A stretch of 64,000 nt of DNA. Source: JBFWVD01 sp050246915. Lineage in GTDB: Bacteria > Actinomycetota > Acidimicrobiia > Acidimicrobiales > Ilumatobacteraceae. Position 1 is the stretch's first letter. Every line of letters starts with the position of its first letter. A program made the position numbers and the translations under genes. The stretch lies in contig JBFWVD010000010.1 of NCBI GenBank assembly GCA_050246915.1, positions 25,722 to 89,721 of the forward strand, written 5' to 3'. Positions 49,379 through 57,825 of this stretch are shown here, one piece after another. Below the pieces are notes generated by a model. That model was not told where the DNA came from and searched no databases. It saw only the letters and a list, made by a program, of their open reading frames with translations.

Positions 49379-51838
49379 TCACCAGCCGAGGTTCACTGAG
49401 GTGGCATAACCGATGATGCCGTCGGTCTCGAGCTGATCGACGTCCGCGGCGGTCAGGCCGAGCAATCCCTCGAGGATCGCTCGGTTGTCCTGGCCGAGCG
49501 TGGGAGCAGCGGTGCGGTTCCACACCGAAGGCCCGCGTGAGAGGTTGAGCGGGAAGCGCGGGACGCGGATCTTGCCCACCACGGCTTTGTCGACGGTCTC
49601 GTAGAAGCCCCGGGCCACGAGGCTCTCGATCCCAGCCTGTTCGTGCGGTGGCACGACGCGGCTGGCCGGGATGCCGGCCGCGCAGAGCATGTCGGCGGCC
49701 TTCTCCGAATCGAGGCCCCGGCTCCATTCGGTGATGAGCGCATCGATGCGATCGTGGGCTGCTTGGCGACCGGTGACGTCGAGCGCAGCGAGATCGTCGC
49801 CGATGCCGACGATGGCGCACAGCGCCGTCCACTGCTCGTCGCTCTCGACGCTGATGGCCACCCAATCGTCGGGTGGGACCTGATCGAATGATGACGGCCG
49901 GTCGGCACTGCGGTAGCAGCCTTGTGGCGCGCTGACCCACGACTTGTTGACGGTGCGCGTGAGGATGGTGCCGCTCGCGGCGTACTCACCGACTTGTTCC
50001 GCACTCACCTGCAGCGCGGTACCCACCTGTGGCGACTCGATGAGGGCGCCCTCGCCGGTGCGGCGGCGATGATCGAGCGCCTGGAGCAGTGCCAGGGATG
50101 CGTGCAGGCCACCGACGGCATCGGATGCCGCGCCCACCATCTGTGGCGCGTCGTTGGGGTCACCGGTGACCCACGCCAGACCGCTGGCCTGGTCGATGGT
50201 GGGGGCGTAGCCGACACGGTCCTTCCACGGACCCCAGGTGCCGAACGCCGGAGCCCGCACCATGATGATGTCGGGCTTGATCGCGGTGAGTTGCTCGTAG
50301 GACAACCCGAGTTGATCCATGACGCGGCTGCTGTAGTTCTCGATGACCACGTCGCTCTGGGCGATCAGCGCTTTGAGCAACTCGAGACCGCGTGCGGTCT
50401 GCAGGTCGACGGTGAGCCCGCGCTTGTTGGTGTTGGTGCCGTTGAAGAACGGGCTGGTCTCCCACCATCCCTGCTCGCTCATGGGGATGGTGGTGGCCAT
50501 CCGAATGCCATCAGGCCGCTTAACCGACTCGACGTGGATCACATCGGCGCCGAGCATGGCGAAACCATGGCCGATGATCGGCCCGGCCCAGAACGCCGTC
50601 ATGTCGACGATGCGCAGATCCTCGAACGGCAACGGCGCGTCACCTCGAGATCCGATGTCAATATGAGTTGACACATCTCTGGCCGGTGTGCGGGGCGCGC
50701 TCAGCGCACTGAACACCTCATCGGTGTGCTCGCCGAGCAGTGGCGACGGAGCGAACGGTCGGCGGAAGGCTCCGGTGCTGGTGTACCAGACGTCGGGCTG
50801 GGTGAAGCCCGAGCGAGGGTTGGGCACGAACTGGTTGCGTTCGCGGAAGTGATCGAACGTCGGCAGCGTCTCGCCGGTGCCGATGGGCGCCACCGGGATG
50901 CGCAGCAATGCAGCGAACTCGACGATCTCCTCGGTGGTGCGCTCCAGCGTCCATCCCTCGATGGCATCAACCAGTTCATCGTGACGAGTGGCCCGATTGT
51001 CCATGAGTGCCAGCGACTCATCGGCCAGCCAGTCGAACCGTTCGGTCATGGTGCAGAAGTCGAGCCACTGCTGGCCCGTGGTGACCCACAGACCGACCCA
51101 ACCGTCCTTGGTGCGGTGAATGCCGGGGATGGGGTCGGTGCGGAACGGGCGATAGGGCCGACCGGTGGTGTCGAGGAACGTGATGGGGAACATGTGGTGG
51201 GTGAGTTGGAGGACCTCGAGGCCCGACACCTCTACCACCTCGCTGCCGCCGGCCACGTCGGTGCGGGCCTTGGCCACCAGCGCCCCGAACGCGCCGAGCG
51301 TCCCGAGAGCGAAGTCACCGTGGGCGCCCCCCATCATGACCGGAGCGCCGTCGATCGAACCGTGGTTCCACGCCGAACCGCTCAGCGACTGCCAGATGAA
51401 TTCGTTGCTCGGCCGATCGGCCCACGGTCCAGTGAGGCCGTAGCCGGTGAGGGCCACGATGGACGCGTTCGGGGCGATCTTGCGTAGCCCATCGACGGAG
51501 AGCTCCGGCCGAAGGCACAGTCGGCTCGTCTCGTTCCACACGATGGTGTCCGCCGTGCGGACCAGGTCGCACAGGCGAGTGAGATCGGACTCGTCGTCGA
51601 CGTCGACGACCACGCCACGCTTCGAACACGACAAGTACTGGAAGAGCACTCCGCCCACGGAGGGATCCACGGGGGCGCCGATCGCACTGCGTTGCCGCAG
51701 CCGATTGCCGTCGAGCATCTCCACCGTGATGACGTCGGCGCCGCCGTCGGCCAGCACCTTGGTGCAGTACGCCCCCGCAATGCCCTCGGTGAGATCGACG
51801 ACGCGGTAGCCGAAGTCGAGCGGTGTCGGAGTGCTCAT
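49379..51838 (-). CDS. Double-length class III CoA transferase (CaiB/BaiF x2)
   Basis: 819 residues: two full CaiB/BaiF CoA-transferase modules (about 5-380 and 400-819) joined by a linker. The first begins DFGYRVVDLTEGIAGAYCTKVLADGGADVI, the second EDLRIVDMTAFWAGPIIGHGFAMLGADVI; their cores are KVLADGGADVI and GFAMLGADVI. At the catalytic Asp position the first module has VVE203VS and the second LIESPQ, so both carry Glu. The linker holds an exact dispersed palindrome. Family transfers CoA between acids; Glu may or may not support it. ATG 51838. Confidence 0.88.
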   Translation of the reverse strand: MSTPTPLDFGYRVVDLTEGIAGAYCTKVLADGGADVITVEMLDGNRLRQRSAIGAPVDPSVGGVLFQYLSCSKRGVVVDVDDESDLTRLCDLVRTADTIVWNETSRLCLRPELSVDGLRKIAPNASIVALTGYGLTGPWADRPSNEFIWQSLSGSAWNHGSIDGAPVMMGGAHGDFALGTLGAFGALVAKARTDVAGGSEVVEVSGLEVLQLTHHMFPITFLDTTGRPYRPFRTDPIPGIHRTKDGWVGLWVTTGQQWLDFCTMTERFDWLADESLALMDNRATRHDELVDAIEGWTLERTTEEIVEFAALLRIPVAPIGTGETLPTFDHFRERNQFVPNPRSGFTQPDVWYTSTGAFRRPFAPSPLLGEHTDEVFSALSAPRTPARDVSTHIDIGSRGDAPLPFEDLRIVDMTAFWAGPIIGHGFAMLGADVIHVESVKRPDGIRMATTIPMSEQGWWETSPFFNGTNTNKRGLTVDLQTARGLELLKALIAQSDVVIENYSSRVMDQLGLSYEQLTAIKPDIIMVRAPAFGTWGPWKDRVGYAPTIDQASGLAWVTGDPNDAPQMVGAASDAVGGLHASLALLQALDHRRRTGEGALIESPQVGTALQVSAEQVGEYAASGTILTRTVNKSWVSAPQGCYRSADRPSSFDQVPPDDWVAISVESDEQWTALCAIVGIGDDLAALDVTGRQAAHDRIDALITEWSRGLDSEKAADMLCAAGIPASRVVPPHEQAGIESLVARGFYETVDKAVVGKIRVPRFPLNLSRGPSVWNRTAAPTLGQDNRAILEGLLGLTAADVDQLETDGIIGYATSVNLGW
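50657..50672. repeat. Dispersed palindrome copy, exact
   Basis: GTCAATATGAGTTGAC, with flanks TGTCAATA-TG-AGTTGACA, in the linker between the two CoA-transferase modules. Coding V-S-T-H-I-D-I. Confidence 0.75.
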
Positions 51839-51860
51839 AAGTGAAAATCGTATTCCACTT
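51839..51860. promoter_or_regulatory. 22-bp imperfect palindrome at CoA-transferase start
   Basis: Abuts the ATG at 51838: AAGTG...CACTT arms with 8 of 11 positions paired around CG. AT-rich within GC-rich DNA, so a candidate operator for a TetR/FadR-like regulator. Confidence 0.4.
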
Positions 51861-51956
51861 TGACGCGCCCCTTGGATCAAGCGCGTGAGAATCTCGGACG
51901 CGGCGACGACGGCTCGTTCGATGACGACTCGATAGGTTGCAGATGCGGGTGGACGC

Positions 51957-51985
51957 CGGCGCCGGGCTCATCTGAGCCGGCGCCG
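51957..51985. terminator. GC-rich hairpin, candidate terminator
   Basis: CGGCGCCGGGCTCA, two-base loop, TGAGCCGGCGCCG with a single bulged G. Lies 33 bp past the stop of the minus-strand SDR (52018) and before the promoter of the CoA-transferase gene; no T run follows. Confidence 0.5.
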
Positions 51986-52017
51986 ACCGCCGCTGCACTG
52001 CGCTCAGGCCACTGCGG

Positions 52018-52800
52018 TCACAATGCGAAGGTGTACCCGCCGTTCACCGGGATGGTCTGGCCGGTGATCCACTCCGACCGCGGGCTGGCCAACATGGCGA
52101 TAACCCAAGCCGGATCTTCCGGCTTGCCCGGACGACGTACGACATAGGGGCGCAAAGCTGCCTTCTGTTGCTCGGCCATGTCGGGGTTGGCCCACATCGC
52201 TTCGGAGATCGGTGTCCGCATGGTGCCCAACGAAACGTTGTTGGCCGTGATGTTGTAGCGCCCGAGTTCGAGGGCGATGCAGCGCATGAAACCGGCGGCC
52301 GCCGCCTTGGCCCCGCCGTAGGCGGCCATCGACGGCTCGCCGTGACGCGCCGCGTCGGAGACGATGGTGATGATGCGGCCCCATTTCGACGCGATCATCC
52401 CGGGGGTCACCGCGTGCACACAGTTCATGACGCCGAAGGTGTTGATGGCGAAGTACTTGTGCCAATCGGCCGGCGAGGTCTCGTGGAACATCGCCAGCGA
52501 GCCGAAACCCTGTTCGGCGCCCTGATTGCCGGCGTTGTTCACCAAGATGTCGACCCCGCCGAGGCCCTTCACCGAATCGTGGACCATGTCGAGGTCGGTA
52601 ACGTCGAAGGGCGCGGCGATGGCCGAGCCACCGAACGCTTCGATCTCGGCCACGACGGCCTGTGCCCGTTCCGCGACGTAGTCGTTGACCACCGCGGTCG
52701 CGCCAGCCTGCGCCAGCATGATGGCGATCCCTCGACCAACTCCTTGGCCGCCGCCGGTCACCAACGCCTTCTTACCGTCGAGTTCGAACCCGATCGTCAT
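52018..52800 (-). CDS. SDR oxidoreductase
   Basis: 260 residues. TGGGQGVGRG loop, LVNNAGNQG and catalytic YGGAK, with C-terminal WITGQTIPVNGGY typical of FabG-like enzymes. Substrate unknown. ATG 52800 overlaps the stop of the CoA transferase by one base (TGATG), so the two form a coupled pair. Confidence 0.9.
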   Translation of the reverse strand: MTIGFELDGKKALVTGGGQGVGRGIAIMLAQAGATAVVNDYVAERAQAVVAEIEAFGGSAIAAPFDVTDLDMVHDSVKGLGGVDILVNNAGNQGAEQGFGSLAMFHETSPADWHKYFAINTFGVMNCVHAVTPGMIASKWGRIITIVSDAARHGEPSMAAYGGAKAAAAGFMRCIALELGRYNITANNVSLGTMRTPISEAMWANPDMAEQQKAALRPYVVRRPGKPEDPAWVIAMLASPRSEWITGQTIPVNGGYTFAL

Positions 52801-53960
52801 CAGCACACCACCTTGTTGGTCATCATTTCTTCGATCTCGGATTGATCGAAGCCCATCTCCTGCAAGCACGCTGCCGTGTCGGCTCCGAGAACTGGAGCAT
52901 CGCGCAGCGCGTGTGACGCCGACGCGCCGTCGGCGCGATCGAACCTGATCGGATTGGCAAACACCGTGTCGCCCGATCCGGGCAACTGCACCAGGCTCCC
53001 GCGCCCGAGCAGCTGCGCATCGCCGACCATGTCGTCAACAGTATTGACCGGTCCGACACCACCGTCGAGTCCAGGTGATGCCACCCATGCCGCGGCCGGT
53101 TTGGTGGCGATCCGCTCGGCGATGAGCGCGGTGGCGGCGTCACCATCGTCGACGCCGAGTCGGAAGCCGGCCAGCTCGGGCAGATCGAGCGCCTCGATGA
53201 GCAGCTTCCACGCCTTGGGTTCGGTGGAGGTGACGGTGACCTGACGACCATCGGCACACGTGTACACGTTGCGTGACACGAACGTCCCCCAACCCTTCGC
53301 CGGACCTCGGGTCGCTCGTGTGAGCTCATCGGACAACGTCCACAGCGCGGCATCGCACATGTTCACATCGAGGCGCGTGCCCTTGCCGGTGCGATCACGT
53401 TCGGCCACCGCTGCGAGGATGCCGATGGCCGCCATCATCCCGGCCATCGGCAAGGACAGATGGGTGTTGTTGGCCTCCGTGGGGCCGACCGACAAGCGCG
53501 ACAGCAGTCCGGAGTAGCCGACGTAGGTGAGATCGTGTCCCGGCTGTTGCGCGTTCGGGCCGAAGTCGCCGAAGCCGGTGAGCGAGCACCACACCAATCT
53601 CGGGTTCTGGGCGCTCATCACCTCGTACCCGAGACCGAGCTTGTCGAGTTGATCGGGCTTGTGCGACTCGGTGACCACATCGGCCCAGCGAACCAGACGC
53701 TTCAACGTGTCGGCGGCGTGTGGACTGCGCAGATCGAGTCCCAAGGAGCGCTTGCCACGATTGAGCGCCACATGGCTGGGGTTGAACTCACCGGGCGCGG
53801 CCAGCGAGCGCATGCCGTCGCCGGCGCCGGGGCCTTCGACCTTCACCACATCGGCGCCCAGATCGGCGAGCAGCAGTGTGCCGAACGCCCCCGGGTACAT
53901 CCGCGTGAGGTCGAGCACCTTCAAATGGGCCAGTGGTCCCGTACGTGACGGCGTTGCCAT
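52800..53960 (-). CDS. Class III CoA transferase
   Basis: 386 residues: LKVLDLTRMYPGAFGTLLLADLGADVVKVEGP (core FGTLLLADLGADVVKVEGP), SLGLDLRSPHAAD, SLTGFGDFGP, and the catalytic Asp in GTRLDVNMCDA. Resembles alpha-methylacyl-CoA racemase/formyl-CoA transferase. First of a two-gene unit with the SDR. Contains GTCAA-N5-TTGAC (around 53036), one base short of the dispersed element. Confidence 0.91.
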   Translation of the reverse strand: MATPSRTGPLAHLKVLDLTRMYPGAFGTLLLADLGADVVKVEGPGAGDGMRSLAAPGEFNPSHVALNRGKRSLGLDLRSPHAADTLKRLVRWADVVTESHKPDQLDKLGLGYEVMSAQNPRLVWCSLTGFGDFGPNAQQPGHDLTYVGYSGLLSRLSVGPTEANNTHLSLPMAGMMAAIGILAAVAERDRTGKGTRLDVNMCDAALWTLSDELTRATRGPAKGWGTFVSRNVYTCADGRQVTVTSTEPKAWKLLIEALDLPELAGFRLGVDDGDAATALIAERIATKPAAAWVASPGLDGGVGPVNTVDDMVGDAQLLGRGSLVQLPGSGDTVFANPIRFDRADGASASHALRDAPVLGADTAACLQEMGFDQSEIEEMMTNKVVC

Positions 53961-54086
53961 CGATCAACTCCTCGTGTTCCCCATGGCCATGCGGCAGTTG
54001 CACTACGCAACCCCCGAGCGACAACGCCTCGAGCGGCCAGCAGGGAACGTAACACCGCGCCAACTCTCGTCGCCTATGAGGAGCGA

Positions 54087-54965
54087 TCAGGTCGGTCTGG
54101 TCAGTACGTCCTGCATCACCGTGGCCATCAGCCGGCCCGCACTGTCGTGGATAGCGCCGTGGGCGAGGCCGCGGTGTCCGACCACGTCGACGGCCTGCTG
54201 GGTGTGGACGAACCATCCATCCAACCGCGATGGTCGGTGGAACCAGATCGAGTGATCGATGGTGGTGCCGAGATAGTCGGGCATACGGGCCTCATCGGGA
54301 TGGGATCGGAACACGATGTCGACCAGGAAGAAGTCGCTCGCGTAGGCCAGCAGCGCGGCGTGCAGGAGTGGGTCTGGCGCAACGTCGTGTGCCGGTCGCA
54401 TCCACTGCGGCCGTGGGTGCTCCCTGTTGGGGCCACCGAAGATCGTGAGCGGCTCGCCGAGCCGGATGTCGAACGGCGGGGGAAAGGTGACCCATTGGCG
54501 TGCGAGGGGATGGTCCGCTTCGTTGGTGCGCTGCACCCACTGCTCGACGGTGACCAGTTCCTCGGGCCCGACGTCGAATGCCGCCGATCGGTCGGCCACG
54601 GGCCCGGCAGGGTTGTCGTGCAGTGCCACCAGAGCGACGAGCAAGGTTCGGTCGCCCTGAGCGAGCGTGACCTGGCGAATGAACATCGACCGCCCGCTGC
54701 GCAAGCGCTCCACGGCGATATCGATCGGTTGGTCGTAGCTTCCTGGCTCCAGGAAGTACCCGTGGATCGATGCGGGCGCGATGCCCGGCGTTGTCAACCC
54801 TGCGGCCATGATCGCCTGAGCGAGCAGCTGACCACCGAAGATGCGGGGGAAGCGGGGCAACTCGTTGGGAGCCAGGAACCGATCGGTGCCCGTGGAGGTC
54901 AACGTGAGAGCGGCTACGAGAGCGTCGAGCGATTCGCTGGCCGAGTAGTGGGGCTGCACACTCAT
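54087..54965 (-). CDS. Acyl-CoA thioesterase II (TesB-like)
   Basis: 292 residues. RIFGGQLLAQAIMAA and IHGYFLEPGSYDQPID are the N-terminal hotdog hallmark; C-terminal TTIDHSIWFHRPSRLDGW holds the family Asp/Ser/His region. Releases free acid from acyl-CoA. A close functional relative lies at 2680-3483. Divergent from the quinone oxidoreductase with 64 bp between. ATG 54965 (MSVQPHYSASES). Confidence 0.91.
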   Translation of the reverse strand: MSVQPHYSASESLDALVAALTLTSTGTDRFLAPNELPRFPRIFGGQLLAQAIMAAGLTTPGIAPASIHGYFLEPGSYDQPIDIAVERLRSGRSMFIRQVTLAQGDRTLLVALVALHDNPAGPVADRSAAFDVGPEELVTVEQWVQRTNEADHPLARQWVTFPPPFDIRLGEPLTIFGGPNREHPRPQWMRPAHDVAPDPLLHAALLAYASDFFLVDIVFRSHPDEARMPDYLGTTIDHSIWFHRPSRLDGWFVHTQQAVDVVGHRGLAHGAIHDSAGRLMATVMQDVLTRPT

Positions 54966-55029
54966 ATCGGTCACGTCACTATCGATAGCAGGTCGGGCCG
55001 GACGATGCCCGTGGCCTACTGTGGGTCGA

Positions 55030-56001
55030 ATGCGTGCCGTGATGTGTCGAGAGTTCGGTGAGCCAGAGGTCTTGACGGTGGAAGAGGTGCCCGATCCGGT
55101 GCCTGGTCCCCATGACGCGGTGGTTCGGATGCGAGCCAGTTCCGTGAACTTCCCTGACGTGTTGTTCGTGGCGAACAAGTACCAGATCACCATCCCGCCA
55201 CCGTTCTCCCCCGGCAGCGAGTTCGCCGGCGACGTGGTGGCAGTCGGTTCGGAGGTCACCGATGTCGCCGTCGGTGACCGCGTGTTCGGCGCCACGGCGG
55301 TGGGCGCATTTGCGGACTTGGTGTGCGTGCCAGCGGCAGGACTGCATCGCTTGTCGGACGGATTGTCGTACGAAGCGGCCGCTGCGTTCTGGGTCGCCTA
55401 CGCCACGTCGTACCACTCGCTCGTCGGCGTTGCCGGCGTGCGAAGCGCTGACACGGTCCTGGTGCTGGGCGCGGCTGGCGGAGTCGGCCTGGCTGCGGTG
55501 CAGCTGGCCAAGGTGCTCGGCGCTCGCGTCATCGCCGCTGCATCGAGCGCGGACAAACTCGAGGTGTGCCGTGAGCACGGAGCCGATGAGCTCATCGACT
55601 ACGCGCAGGACAACTTGCGCGAGCGGCTCAAGCAGGTTGCCCCCGGTGGCGTCGATGTCGTGATCGACCCGGTCGGTGGTCCATTTGCCGAGCAGGCCCT
55701 GCGTGGACTGTCGCAAGGCGGACGGTATGTGGTGGTGGGCTTCGCGTCCGGCGAGATCCCGAAGCTCCCCGCCAATCTGATCTTGTTGAAGAGCGCCATC
55801 GTGCGTGGCTTCGAGATGCGTACGCATGACCAGATCGACCATGAAGGTCGCCTGCGCGGCGACGCCGAGCTCATGGCGTTGTTCGAACGCGGCGCCATCG
55901 CCCCGCACATCGGCGCGACGTTCCCGCTCGAGCGTGCGGCGGAAGCGTTGCGATGGGTGGCCGATCGCCGCGCCACCGGCAAGGTGCTGATCGTTCCCTG
56001 A
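55030..56001 (+). CDS. Quinone oxidoreductase-type MDR protein
   Basis: 323 residues, zinc-free MDR: ASSVNFPDVLFVANKYQITIPPPFSPGSEFAG (core VNFPDVLFVANKYQ) and GAAGGVGLAAVQLAKVLGARV. Paralog of the protein at 27185-28165. NADPH-dependent reduction of quinones or enones. ATG 55030 is preferred; GTG 55021 adds three residues. Confidence 0.9.
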   Translation: MRAVMCREFGEPEVLTVEEVPDPVPGPHDAVVRMRASSVNFPDVLFVANKYQITIPPPFSPGSEFAGDVVAVGSEVTDVAVGDRVFGATAVGAFADLVCVPAAGLHRLSDGLSYEAAAAFWVAYATSYHSLVGVAGVRSADTVLVLGAAGGVGLAAVQLAKVLGARVIAAASSADKLEVCREHGADELIDYAQDNLRERLKQVAPGGVDVVIDPVGGPFAEQALRGLSQGGRYVVVGFASGEIPKLPANLILLKSAIVRGFEMRTHDQIDHEGRLRGDAELMALFERGAIAPHIGATFPLERAAEALRWVADRRATGKVLIVP

Positions 56002-56010
56002 CCCGATCGG

Positions 56011-56142
56011 TCAGTTGGCGGACGTTTCGCTCGCGGCGAACTCGCTCAGGAGCGGCATGGTGTCGGCACGCTCCGGCGGGGTGCCGATCAGCGTGCCGCA
56101 GAACTCGGTGATGCCCGACTCGGCGAACTCCCGCAGCGATGC
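56011..56142 (-). pseudogene. C-terminal remnant of an LLM-class oxidoreductase
   Basis: A 43-residue minus-strand frame ending in TGA reads SLREFAESGITEFCGTLIG then TPPERADTMPLLSEFA, the normal tail of luciferase-like oxidoreductases (position-specific alternation of ESGITEF and E-R-A-x-T-x-x-LL). The rest of the barrel is missing; upstream sequence is another frame and then the thiolase stop. It is most likely the truncated 3' end of a lost gene. Confidence 0.65.
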
Positions 56143-56167
56143 CGGTTGACAATGCCTCCTTGTCGTC

Positions 56168-56188
56168 GTTCACCGATCCTTGGTGAAC
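56168..56188. other. Hairpin across the thiolase stop codon
   Basis: GTTCACC, loop GATCCTT, GGTGAAC: perfect 7-bp stem containing the stop codon of the DUF35-thiolase gene. May affect termination or mRNA stability. Confidence 0.35.
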
Positions 56189-57825
56189 AGCCACGCACCG
56201 CCGGGGGCGCCCCCGCCGGTGGACGCGACCGCTACTTCCGCACCGGCAATCTGGCGCGCTCCGGCATCACCTCGCAGTTGATGGATGGCCTCGGCGATCA
56301 CCCCGAACCCGTGCGTTCGACCCGCTGACAGCTGACCGCCGTGCGGGTTGAGGGGCAACACTCCGTCGCGAGCGATCGCTCGCCCTCCGTCGAGGAAGTC
56401 GGGGGCCTCACCGATGCCGCAGAAGCCGAGCGCTTCGATCCACGACAGACAGTTGAACGTGAAGCCGTCGTAGAGCAGCGCCACATCGACATCACTCTGG
56501 CGCAGATCGGTGCGGGTCCACAGGTGTGCCGCCGGGCCCATGACTTGTGGTTCGTGGGTCAACGTGCCCTGGTCCCAACTGAGCCGTTCGATGAGTTGCG
56601 TGCCGACCGCCTCGATGCGGATCGGCGGATGTGGCCGATCGCGTGCGGTATCGATGGCCGACACGATGACGGCGATCGACGCGTCGCAGGGCACATCGCA
56701 GTCGTACAGACCGAACGGTGTGGAGATCATGCGAGCCGACAGGTAGTCGTCCATCGACATGGGGTCTCGGTACACCGCATCGGGATTGAGTGCAGCGTTG
56801 GCGCGCGACGTGACGGCGATCCAGCCCAGGGTCTCTCGGTCCATGCCGTAGTGGTGCATGTAGTTGTGGGCGTACATGCCGATCCAGCTGGCGGCCGAGA
56901 AGGCGCCGTAGGGGAGCCGGAACGCCGACCCCATGTTGCCCGTGATGCGATCGCCGGCGTGGTGAGGTGTCGGCGTGACCGCGAGCGTCGATTCCCACAC
57001 CGTGCGGAAGCACAGCACGTGCCGGCACAGACCGGCCGAGACGGCCATCATGGCTGCGACGATGGAGCCGCTCTGGCCCGGCGTTTCAGGTGCCCCATTG
57101 ATCCACGAGGGCCGGAGGTGCATCGACTCCATCAACTCGCCGATGCCTCCCTCCGAATGGCCGTGGCCCCATCCGTCGGGGCCTGGGTAACTGCAGAGGC
57201 CGTCGATGTCATCGACGGTGAGGCCGGCGTCGGCGATGGCGCGCAGGGACGCCTCGACGGTGAGTGACAGTGGATCGCGCATGAGGCGGCGACCCGTTTG
57301 CGATGCACCAACTCCGGTGATGGCGCTGTCGGCTTCGAACTTCCGCTCCGTGAGTCGAGGGCGGACGAGATGGCGGATGTCGGGATCGGGCGCGGTCGCA
57401 GCGTCCGGCTCCCCCGGAATCGCCGTGAATACCGGCAACCACACATCGTCGACCGATTCGAACTGCACGGTGACGCGCATACCCACCCGGATCGCGTCGA
57501 GGTCGGTGGCGACGATCTGCGTGGTGAGTCGGACCCCGTCGTCTTCATCGAGGGCGACGATGGCCAACGCGTACGGCGGGTCGAAGGCCGGGTGCCAACG
57601 GTGATGATTGATGGTGAACCCGACAACGGTGGCCGTACCGCTCACTTCCGCCCAGGTGGCCTCGAGCGAGCCGCACGCGTAGCAGCTCGGAGCGGGGGGA
57701 TGGCGAAGGGCGCCGCACGTCGCGCAACTCTGGATGCGCAGGACGCCGTCGGCGCCCGAGGTCCAGAAGGCTCCGTAGTGCGGGTCGAGGTAGGGCAACG
57801 GCCGCCCGTTGTCCGCTGCGCTCAT
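56170..57825 (-). CDS. DUF35 OB-fold/zinc ribbon fused to thiolase-like protein
   Basis: 551 residues. DUF35 part (about 1-140): CATCGALRHPPAPSCYACGS gives two CxxC pairs of a zinc ribbon, followed by the OB-fold GTATVVGFTINHHRWHPAF. Then a thiolase-like part (about 155-551) starting ITGVGASQTGRRLMRDP with SCP2/Ltp2-like features (LLYDGFTFNCLSWIEALGFCG). In steroid degradation separate DUF35 and Ltp2 proteins form a retro-aldolase complex; here the parts are covalently joined. Role in C-C cleavage of a 3-hydroxyacyl-CoA is inferred. ATG 57825 overlaps the PPOX stop. Confidence 0.85.
   Translation of the reverse strand: MSAADNGRPLPYLDPHYGAFWTSGADGVLRIQSCATCGALRHPPAPSCYACGSLEATWAEVSGTATVVGFTINHHRWHPAFDPPYALAIVALDEDDGVRLTTQIVATDLDAIRVGMRVTVQFESVDDVWLPVFTAIPGEPDAATAPDPDIRHLVRPRLTERKFEADSAITGVGASQTGRRLMRDPLSLTVEASLRAIADAGLTVDDIDGLCSYPGPDGWGHGHSEGGIGELMESMHLRPSWINGAPETPGQSGSIVAAMMAVSAGLCRHVLCFRTVWESTLAVTPTPHHAGDRITGNMGSAFRLPYGAFSAASWIGMYAHNYMHHYGMDRETLGWIAVTSRANAALNPDAVYRDPMSMDDYLSARMISTPFGLYDCDVPCDASIAVIVSAIDTARDRPHPPIRIEAVGTQLIERLSWDQGTLTHEPQVMGPAAHLWTRTDLRQSDVDVALLYDGFTFNCLSWIEALGFCGIGEAPDFLDGGRAIARDGVLPLNPHGGQLSAGRTHGFGVIAEAIHQLRGDAGARQIAGAEVAVASTGGGAPGGAWLFTKDR

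Noticed and set aside
50657..50678. TTGACA within the palindrome copies as -35 promoter boxes
   Set aside because: No matching -10 hexamer lies 16-18 bases downstream at the copies I checked, and most are within genes.
53036..53050. GTCAACAGTATTGAC as another exact palindrome copy
   Set aside because: Spacer is five bases, not six, so it does not fit the shared geometry.
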